Shown here: positions 49,867 through 55,173 of the stretch, in pieces | How the letters are laid out: the number at the start of each line of letters is the position of its first letter | Numbering within the stretch: position 1 is the stretch's first letter | Assembly (NCBI GenBank): GCA_945952225.1 | Contig: CAMFHP010000048.1 | Span: forward strand, 1-55,173 | Length of the DNA stretch: 55,173 bases | Source of the DNA: an uncultured Myxococcaceae bacterium | GTDB taxonomy: Bacteria; Myxococcota_A; Polyangia; Polyangiales; Ga0077539 | Direction: 5' to 3' | Made by a program: the position numbers and the translations under genes | The notes under the pieces: generated by a model | What the model saw: the letters and a program-made list of their open reading frames with translations, nothing else | What the model was told of the DNA's origin: nothing | The model's database searches: none

Positions 49867-52524
49867 TCAGGGCTGCACGATCTCGATCACGCCGAGCTCC
49901 ACCGAGCGATCGGGCTGGGCCGACGACGAGGGCGGCAGCCGCGTGCCCGGCGCGATGAGGTCGACGCTCACGCGCACGTGCAGTCGCACGGGTCGCATCT
50001 CGCGCTCGACGAGCAGCGAGATGTCGTCGCGGAGGTACTCGCCGGGGATCCACTCCGTCGTGGGATAGCGCCCCTGAATCGGATAGTGTCGCGCGTGAAA
50101 GTGCGACCAGATCGGCTGGCCGTCTTCGGGCACGAAGTACACGTTGATCCAGTACGGGTCCGCCGAGCGACGCAGCGCGCGGAGGTAGAGCGTAAAACGC
50201 ACCGGCGTGCCGATCGCAAAGCGCGTCTCGGGCATGTCGGTGCCCACGAGCTCCACGAGGTCGCCGAAGCGCACGTGCAGGGGCGTCGCCGGCGTCGGTG
50301 CACGCGCGAGCCTCGCGGCCTCGACCACCCGCGCGGTGCGGTTCGCGTCGGTGCCCTCGACCCACGAGAGCAGCCGGTCGCGGAGCCGCTGCGCCACGTC
50401 GGTGCGCTCGTCGTAGAGGTTGTGGAGCTGACCGCGGTCGCGCACCGTGTCGAAGAGCTCCCAGGTGCCGCGGCGCATGTCCCAGAGGAGCGTGTACGGC
50501 GGCGCCCAGATGGCCTTCTGCTCCATGGGATAGAGCCCGTCGGGCGTGACCTCGGCGTACACGTGATCGCGCCACCCGGAGCCCGTGATGGGCATCGCCG
50601 CGTTGCGCAGCGGCGGCACCAGCGAGCGCGCCGCGATGGGCACCGTGGGCGTGAGCCCCGCGAGGTTCAAGAAGGTCGGATGGATGTCCATCAGCGACGC
50701 GAGCGCCTGCCGCGTGCCCGGCGCGATGCCCGGCCCGCGGATGATGAGCGGCACACGCGCGGCCTCGTCGTGGAGGTCGAACGAGTGGTGCCACACGCCG
50801 TGCTCGTTGTGCCCCTCGCCGTGGTCGCCCATGAGCACCACGACCACGGGCGTCTCCGGTCGCTGACGCTGGTACTCGTCGACGGCGTCGAGCACGCGCT
50901 GGGCGGCGAGGTCGGCGCGCGCGATCTCTTCGTCGTAGCGGTCGACGGGCGAGTGACCGAAGTCGCGGGGCTCGGTGAGGTCGCGGTACGGGTCGTGGGG
51001 CTCCATGAGATGGATCCACATGAACCACGGCGCCTCGCGGGCCATCTGCGCGCGGATCCACGCGGCGGCGGCGTCGACGGTGGGGTTCACGTCGTCCTTC
51101 ATGCCCGTGGTCTCGTGCGCCTCTTCGAAGCCCTGAAAGAAGTGCTGCGTGCGCCCGAAGTAGTCGGCGTTGTTGAACATCGCCGTCGTGTAGCCCGCGT
51201 CGTGGAGGCGCTCGGCCAGCGTCACGTTCGAGAGTTCGAGCGCGGGAAACTGATTGTCGGTGCCCCAGTCGACCTGCGACGCGTAGCGGCCCGTCCAGAT
51301 CGACGCGAAGGAGCGCAGCGAGCGCGGCGACGCACACCAGGCCTGCGTGAAGCGCGCGGCGCCCGCGGCGAACACGTCGAGGTGCGGCGTCGTCGGGCGG
51401 CGGTAGCCGTAGCAGCCCATGTGGTCGGGCCGCATCGCGTCGATGGAGAGCAGCAGGAACGCGGGACGGTGCTGCGCGTACTCCGGCGGCACGTCGACGA
51501 GGTGCCCGTCGCCGTCTTCGCTGTGCATCACCGCGTCGTGGCCCGAGCAGTTCTCGTCGATGCGGTTGCCGGGAATATCGAACGCGCCGGGGTGGATGCG
51601 CGCGTTGTGGTCGTTGCAGTCGCCGCCGTTGAACACCGCGCTGTAGCCGTCGCGATCGAGGTCGACGGTGCGCTGGAGCCCGCGCGCGAGGTGACGTGCG
51701 ACGACGGTGCGGTTGAACACCGCCGAGGCCACGGTCTGCCGCGCGCCGAAGGTGAAGGCCGACGTGGCGAAGAGGCAGAGCGACACCACGCCGAGCCCCG
51801 CGAGCACGCGCTTCGGAATGGCCCTGCCGAGACGGTGGCGCCACATGCCGAAGCTCACGAGGGCCGCGAGGTTGCCCACGATGAGCGCGAGCTCGACGAC
51901 GCCCGCGCCGAGGTCGACGGCCTGGAGCCACTGCCAGTTGATCTTGAGAAAGCGCGCGGTCTGCACGACGAGGAGCACCACCGCGAAGCTCACCACCGAG
52001 CCCGGCGAGGCGAAGCGACCGAGCGCGCGCAGGCCCCGTGCGATCACCGGGCCGAGGAGCACCATGAGGGCCGCCGCGATGGCGAGGAACGCGAGCTCCG
52101 CGAGCATCACCGCGAGCGCCATGAGCGCGTGCGAGTGGAAGTTCCCCACCACGAGGAGCGTGAAGGGAAAGAGCGGCCCGATCGCGACGCCGAGCCCGAG
52201 CCCGCCGTTGATGACCATGTGGGCGCCGGAGGCGTCCTGCGCGAACCACCGACGGGGACCGCCCGCGACCCACTCGCCGAAGCGCGCGAGCAGCGGAACG
52301 CGACGTCCCGTGGCGAGCAGCGCCTCGCCGACGAGCCCCCACACGAAGCCCACCGTGAGCGTTACGGCGATGCAGTGGAGCACCACCAGGGGCTTGAGCG
52401 AGGTGCCCAGCGAGCCCGCGGGCGAGCGCGCGATGGCGACCACGCCGTCGGCGACCCCGAGGGCCGCGAAGGCGACGACCCCGGCGAGCACGCCGAGACC
52501 GCGGGTGGGATGGGGGGCCTTCAT
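49867..52524 (-). CDS. Sulfatase/alkaline-phosphatase-superfamily membrane protein with MopE-type insert
   Basis: 885 residues. N-terminal half is membrane-embedded: six or seven hydrophobic helices between about 10 and 265. Residues about 288-330 ([20 protein letters not shown], ending [10 protein letters not shown]) match the MopE-type metal-binding motif of methanotroph and myxobacterial surface proteins. A sulfatase-like domain follows: [18 protein letters not shown] (metal Asp about 362), [22 protein letters not shown] and [15 protein letters not shown]. At the nucleophile position of sulfatases (C/S-x-P-S-R) it has SLRSF at about 402-406, so Ser402 would be the nucleophile and the usual Pro is Arg; formylglycine is therefore impossible. 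The C-terminal 150 residues are a beta-sandwich. Hydrolase or phospho/sulfo-transferase on an envelope substrate is likely. Confidence 0.85.
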   Translation of the reverse strand: MKAPHPTRGLGVLAGVVAFAALGVADGVVAIARSPAGSLGTSLKPLVVLHCIAVTLTVGFVWGLVGEALLATGRRVPLLARFGEWVAGGPRRWFAQDASGAHMVINGGLGLGVAIGPLFPFTLLVVGNFHSHALMALAVMLAELAFLAIAAALMVLLGPVIARGLRALGRFASPGSVVSFAVVLLVVQTARFLKINWQWLQAVDLGAGVVELALIVGNLAALVSFGMWRHRLGRAIPKRVLAGLGVVSLCLFATSAFTFGARQTVASAVFNRTVVARHLARGLQRTVDLDRDGYSAVFNGGDCNDHNARIHPGAFDIPGNRIDENCSGHDAVMHSEDGDGHLVDVPPEYAQHRPAFLLLSIDAMRPDHMGCYGYRRPTTPHLDVFAAGAARFTQAWCASPRSLRSFASIWTGRYASQVDWGTDNQFPALELSNVTLAERLHDAGYTTAMFNNADYFGRTQHFFQGFEEAHETTGMKDDVNPTVDAAAAWIRAQMAREAPWFMWIHLMEPHDPYRDLTEPRDFGHSPVDRYDEEIARADLAAQRVLDAVDEYQRQRPETPVVVVLMGDHGEGHNEHGVWHHSFDLHDEAARVPLIIRGPGIAPGTRQALASLMDIHPTFLNLAGLTPTVPIAARSLVPPLRNAAMPITGSGWRDHVYAEVTPDGLYPMEQKAIWAPPYTLLWDMRRGTWELFDTVRDRGQLHNLYDERTDVAQRLRDRLLSWVEGTDANRTARVVEAARLARAPTPATPLHVRFGDLVELVGTDMPETRFAIGTPVRFTLYLRALRRSADPYWINVYFVPEDGQPIWSHFHARHYPIQGRYPTTEWIPGEYLRDDISLLVEREMRPVRLHVRVSVDLIAPGTRLPPSSSAQPDRSVELGVIEIVQP

Positions 52525-52706
52525 CGAGGGGCGCGGAGTGTTGCCGATGCGCGGATGCATTTCCAGACCATCGCGACGGGCGTTCGCGTGCGGCGAACCT
52601 GCTGCACGCAGGCGGTGCAAGCGCGCGCGTGAAACCCCTTTGTGCGAGGGACATTTCGCATGGTCTGACCGTTGCTCACTCGGGTGCCCGAAGGAGTACT
52701 CCGCAC

Positions 52707-53117
52707 ATGTCGAAGCCCATCCCCAGCGTCGATCGGTACATGACCACCACGCCCACCACGATCGACCTCGGCGAGTCGCTCGCGAACGCGCAGAAGGTCA
52801 TGCAGGAAGGGCACTTCCGCCACCTCCCGGTGCTCGACGGCGAGCGCCTCGTGGGCATGCTCACCGAGCGCGACGTGCAGCTCATCGCCTCGCTCGACGG
52901 CGCCGACCTGCGCAAGCTCACGGCCAGCGACGCGATGACCAACGCCCCGTGGTCGGTCTCGCCGCGCGCGCCCCTCGACGAGGTCGTGTCCGAGATGGCC
53001 GAGAAGAAGTACGGCTCCGCCCTCGTGGTCGACAACGGCCGCGTGGTGGGCATCTTCACCGCCATCGACGCGCTCACGGCCTTCGCCGAGTTGCTCCACA
53101 CGCGCCTCGCGAAGTGA
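52707..53117 (+). CDS. CBS-domain-pair protein
   Basis: 136 residues from [12 protein letters not shown]; an AAGGAG Shine-Dalgarno at 52691-52696 fixes the start. Two tandem CBS motifs: [18 protein letters not shown] with [20 protein letters not shown], and [20 protein letters not shown] with [23 protein letters not shown] pairs bind adenosine nucleotides and switch partner proteins. No attached effector domain is present, so it must act on another protein. It lies between the sulfatase-like gene and tgt, with tgt 64 bases downstream. Confidence 0.88.
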   Translation: MSKPIPSVDRYMTTTPTTIDLGESLANAQKVMQEGHFRHLPVLDGERLVGMLTERDVQLIASLDGADLRKLTASDAMTNAPWSVSPRAPLDEVVSEMAEKKYGSALVVDNGRVVGIFTAIDALTAFAELLHTRLAK

Positions 53118-53143
53118 GCGCCCCGCCGCGGCGCAGTCGGTGA

Positions 53144-53173
53144 TTGCGCCGCGCGCGACCGTGGCGGTACACC
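53144..53173 (+). promoter_or_regulatory. tgt promoter candidate, leaderless spacing
   Basis: TTGCGC (53144-53149), 18-base spacer, TACACC (53168-53173), ending 8 bases before the ATG at 53182. It supports 53182 (or 53185) as the tgt start rather than the in-frame GTG further upstream. Confidence 0.5.
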
Positions 53174-53181
53174 CCCGCGCG

Positions 53182-54375
53182 ATGATGCGCACCCCGGGAT
53201 TCCGCTTCGAAGTCCACGGTCACAGCGGCCACGCGCGCGTGGGCACGCTCGTGACGCCGCACGCCACCGTCGAGACGCCGACCTTCATGCCCGTGGGCAC
53301 GCAGGGCGCGGTGAAGGGCGTGACCGCCGAGGAGGTGCTCTCCACCGACGCGGGCATCATGCTCAGCAACACGTACCACCTGTGGCTGCGGCCCGGCGCC
53401 GAGGTGGTGCGCGCGCTCGGCGGGCTCCACACCTTCGCGCGATGGCCCCGCGCGATGCTCACCGACAGCGGCGGATTTCAGGTCTTCTCGCTCTCGAAGC
53501 TCCGCACCATCGATGACGAGGGCGTGACCTTCCGCTCGCACCTCGACGGCTCGCTCAAGCGCCTCACGCCCGAAGAGAGCATCCGCGTGCAGTCGCTCCT
53601 CGGCGCCGACATCGCGATGGCCTTCGACGAGTGCCCGCCCGGTGACGCCGACCGCGACGCCGTGCGCCGCGCGATGGACCGCACCACCGCGTGGGCGAAG
53701 CGCTGCCTGGCCGTTCCCCGCGGCGAGCAGCAGGCCCTCTTCGGCATCGCGCAGGGCGCCATTCACGAAGACCTCCGCCACGAGCACCTCGCGGCCATCG
53801 CAGAACTCCCCTTCGACGGCGTCGCGCTCGGCGGGCTCTCCGTCGGCGAGAGCGTCGAAGACATGCACCGCATCCTCGCGGCCGTGGCCCACACGATGCC
53901 CAGCGATCGCCCGCGCTACCTCATGGGCGTCGGCACGCCGCGCGATCTGCTCGTGGGATCGCTCCTCGGCATCGACATGTTCGACTGCGTGCTGCCCACC
54001 CGCAACGCGCGCAACGGACAGGCGCTCACGTGGCACGGACGCGTGAACATCAAGCAGGTGCGCAACCGCCTCGACACGGGTCCCATCGACCCGCGCTGCC
54101 AGGGCATCTGCTGCAACGGCGGCACGGGAACGTACTCCCGCGGATACCTCCGGCACCTCTACGTCGCAGGCGAGATGGTCGCGCTGCGCGTGCTCTCGAT
54201 CCACAACCTGCACTTTCTCGGAGAGCTCATGAAGGCCATGCGCCAGGCGATCCGCGAGGGGCGCGCCGAGGCCTTCGTGCACGACACCCTGCGCGCGATG
54301 CGCGAGGGCGACGAGGTCGGTCCCGTCGATCAGAACGCGATGAAGAACGACCCCCGCGCGAAGAAGACCACGTAG
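53182..54375 (+). CDS. tgt: tRNA-guanine transglycosylase
   Basis: Exchanges guanine 34 of certain tRNAs for preQ1, the step before QueA. 397 residues. Catalytic and binding motifs are intact: LTDSGGFQVFSLSKLR, FDECPP, GIAQGAIHEDLRHEHL, LGGLSVGESVEDMH and MFDCVLPTRNARNGQALT with the nucleophilic Asp. The zinc site is unusual: the family consensus C-x-C-x2-C followed by YSR is here C-x3-C-C (Cys306, Cys310, Cys311) with a five-residue insertion, while the downstream His (His341 or His344 in SIHNLHFL) is kept. Three Cys plus His remain available, so zinc binding is probably retained. Confidence 0.94.
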   Translation: MMRTPGFRFEVHGHSGHARVGTLVTPHATVETPTFMPVGTQGAVKGVTAEEVLSTDAGIMLSNTYHLWLRPGAEVVRALGGLHTFARWPRAMLTDSGGFQVFSLSKLRTIDDEGVTFRSHLDGSLKRLTPEESIRVQSLLGADIAMAFDECPPGDADRDAVRRAMDRTTAWAKRCLAVPRGEQQALFGIAQGAIHEDLRHEHLAAIAELPFDGVALGGLSVGESVEDMHRILAAVAHTMPSDRPRYLMGVGTPRDLLVGSLLGIDMFDCVLPTRNARNGQALTWHGRVNIKQVRNRLDTGPIDPRCQGICCNGGTGTYSRGYLRHLYVAGEMVALRVLSIHNLHFLGELMKAMRQAIREGRAEAFVHDTLRAMREGDEVGPVDQNAMKNDPRAKKTT

Positions 54376-54385
54376 CGCGATCCCC

Positions 54386-55173
54386 TCACGGCAACGGCTG
54401 GAGCCGACACCCCGTCGACGACGGACCGGTGCCGCTGATGCCGCCCCACACGAACAGCTCCGCGCCCGTCCACACGGCCCCGTGGCGGTCGCGCGCCGAG
54501 GGAGCGCCGAGCGTGTCGACCGCGCGCCACGCGTAGCGCCGCGGGTCGAACGCAGCACCCGTGTCGAGCCGGTTGATCGTCGTGGGACGCGTCGAGAAGT
54601 CGGACTGGTGCCCGCCCCACACGATGACCTCGGCGCCCGTCCACACGGTGCTGAACTCCGCGCGCGCGCCGGGCGCATTGCCCGTCGGCAGCGGACGCCA
54701 TCGATCGGTCATCGGGTCGTAGAGCGCGCCGATGGCCTGCTCCACCCCGCGCGCGTCGTAGCCGCCCCAGACGAACACCTCGGAGCCCGTCCACGCGGCG
54801 CCGCCCGACGAGCGCGCGGTGGTGGCGCCCTCGGTGGGAAGCGTCGTCCACGTGTCCGTCGCGGGGTTGTAGCGCGCGCCCGCGTTGGGCTCGGTGATGT
54901 CTGCCGTGAGGCCCGCCCAGAGCACCATCTCCGTGCCCGTCCACGCGACGAAGGGCGCGGTGCGCGCGGTGGGCGCGTTCGTCGTCGACATCGCGCGCCA
55001 GGTGTCCGTCGCGGGGTTGTAGCGCGCGCCGTCTGCGAGGAGCCCCGTCGCGCCGAGGCCGCCCCACACGACGAGCTCCGTGCCCGTCCACACCGCGGCG
55101 GCGTCGTAGCGCGAGGCCGGCGCGTTCGTCGTCGACATCGCGCGCCAGGTGTCCGTCGCGGGGTTGTAGCGCG
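54386..55173 (-). CDS. Kelch-repeat protein (truncated by window edge)
   Basis: The visible 262 codons are the C-terminal part; the frame stays open to the right edge. It consists of tandem Kelch-like blades of about 49 residues, each containing AxWTGxExxxWGG followed by GARYNPATDTWRAM-type sequence: AAVWTGTELVVWGGL, VAWTGTEMVLWAGL, AAWTGSEVFVWGGY, TVWTGAEVIVWGGH and AVWTGAELFVWGGI. It should form a beta-propeller; these proteins are usually secreted in Myxococcota, but the N-terminus is not visible. It ends 10 bases from the tgt stop. Confidence 0.85.
   Translation of the reverse strand, partial: RYNPATDTWRAMSTTNAPASRYDAAAVWTGTELVVWGGLGATGLLADGARYNPATDTWRAMSTTNAPTARTAPFVAWTGTEMVLWAGLTADITEPNAGARYNPATDTWTTLPTEGATTARSSGGAAWTGSEVFVWGGYDARGVEQAIGALYDPMTDRWRPLPTGNAPGARAEFSTVWTGAEVIVWGGHQSDFSTRPTTINRLDTGAAFDPRRYAWRAVDTLGAPSARDRHGAVWTGAELFVWGGISGTGPSSTGCRLQPLP
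54972..55026 (-). repeat. 55-base direct repeat, copy 1 (Kelch blade)
   Basis: Identical to 55119-55173, 147 bases (49 codons, one blade) away. The second copy reaches the window edge, so the repeat may be longer. The identity implies recent duplication or conversion of Kelch blades. Confidence 0.85.
55119..55173 (-). repeat. 55-base direct repeat, copy 2 (Kelch blade)
   Basis: Second copy of the sequence at 54972-55026, running into the right window edge. Confidence 0.85.

Overview
This window is about 55 kb of very GC-rich, densely coding bacterial chromosome. It carries a eukaryote-like Ser/Thr kinase, many lipoproteins with Asp/Ala/Pro-rich tethers, two large stigma-specific Stig1-like cysteine-repeat lipoproteins, a MopE-type metal-binding insert in a sulfatase-like protein, a MYXO-CTERM-type C-terminus and several two-component systems. 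Together these point to a myxobacterium (Myxococcota), most likely a member of the Polyangiales such as a Sandaracinus relative. The lineage is an inference from protein types; no rRNA or tRNA gene was found. No insertion sequence, phage, CRISPR array or integration site was seen, so this looks like ordinary core and accessory chromosome.

Layout. 1-3.7 kb: end of a lipoprotein gene, then a tightly overlapping + strand set (DNRLRE-like protein, Ser/Thr kinase, SUMF1-type lipoprotein) and a small cytochrome c lipoprotein. 3.7-8.4 kb (- strand): protoporphyrinogen oxidase, a secreted esterase and the first Stig1-repeat protein. 8.6-12.6 kb: a 947-residue secreted esterase and a Cys-rich lipoprotein. 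12.7-18 kb: murein endopeptidase MepA, then a + strand run of TPR protein, two methyltransferases, a receiver protein and DNA polymerase IV. 18-24.5 kb: propeller-cytochrome lipoprotein, hot-dog protein, SerB, YwiC-like membrane protein, HutD-like protein, TetR regulator and a divergent FAD monooxygenase. 24.7-27.7 kb: the second Stig1-repeat protein. 27.8-38.3 kb: three histidine kinases of different architectures, an MMPL/RND exporter, and a HisKA_3 kinase/NarL-type regulator pair in one operon with cdsA. 38.5-45.4 kb: glycosyltransferase, YgfZ, lipoprotein, malate:quinone oxidoreductase, MYXO-CTERM beta-helix protein and DUF1152 protein. 45.5-55.2 kb: zinc-ribbon membrane protein, beta-propeller protein, queA, sulfatase-like membrane protein, CBS protein, tgt and a Kelch protein cut by the window edge.

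Two genome-scale patterns stand out. Many genes without a Shine-Dalgarno sequence have a sigma70-like -35/-10 pair whose -10 hexamer ends only 7-12 bases before the start codon, so their transcripts are probably leaderless. Several consecutive genes overlap by TTGA, where the TTG start shares bases with the preceding TGA stop. Of eight convergent gene junctions, three overlap, three are under 20 bases, and the two with real space hold stem-loops; the one between queA and the sulfatase-like gene is an unusual 159-base quasi-palindrome.

No gene-free stretch exceeds 300 bases. The longest, 13449-13654, lies between divergent mepA and the TPR gene and holds the mepA promoter candidate. queA and tgt are both present but separated, so the queuosine pathway is represented here by two of its steps.
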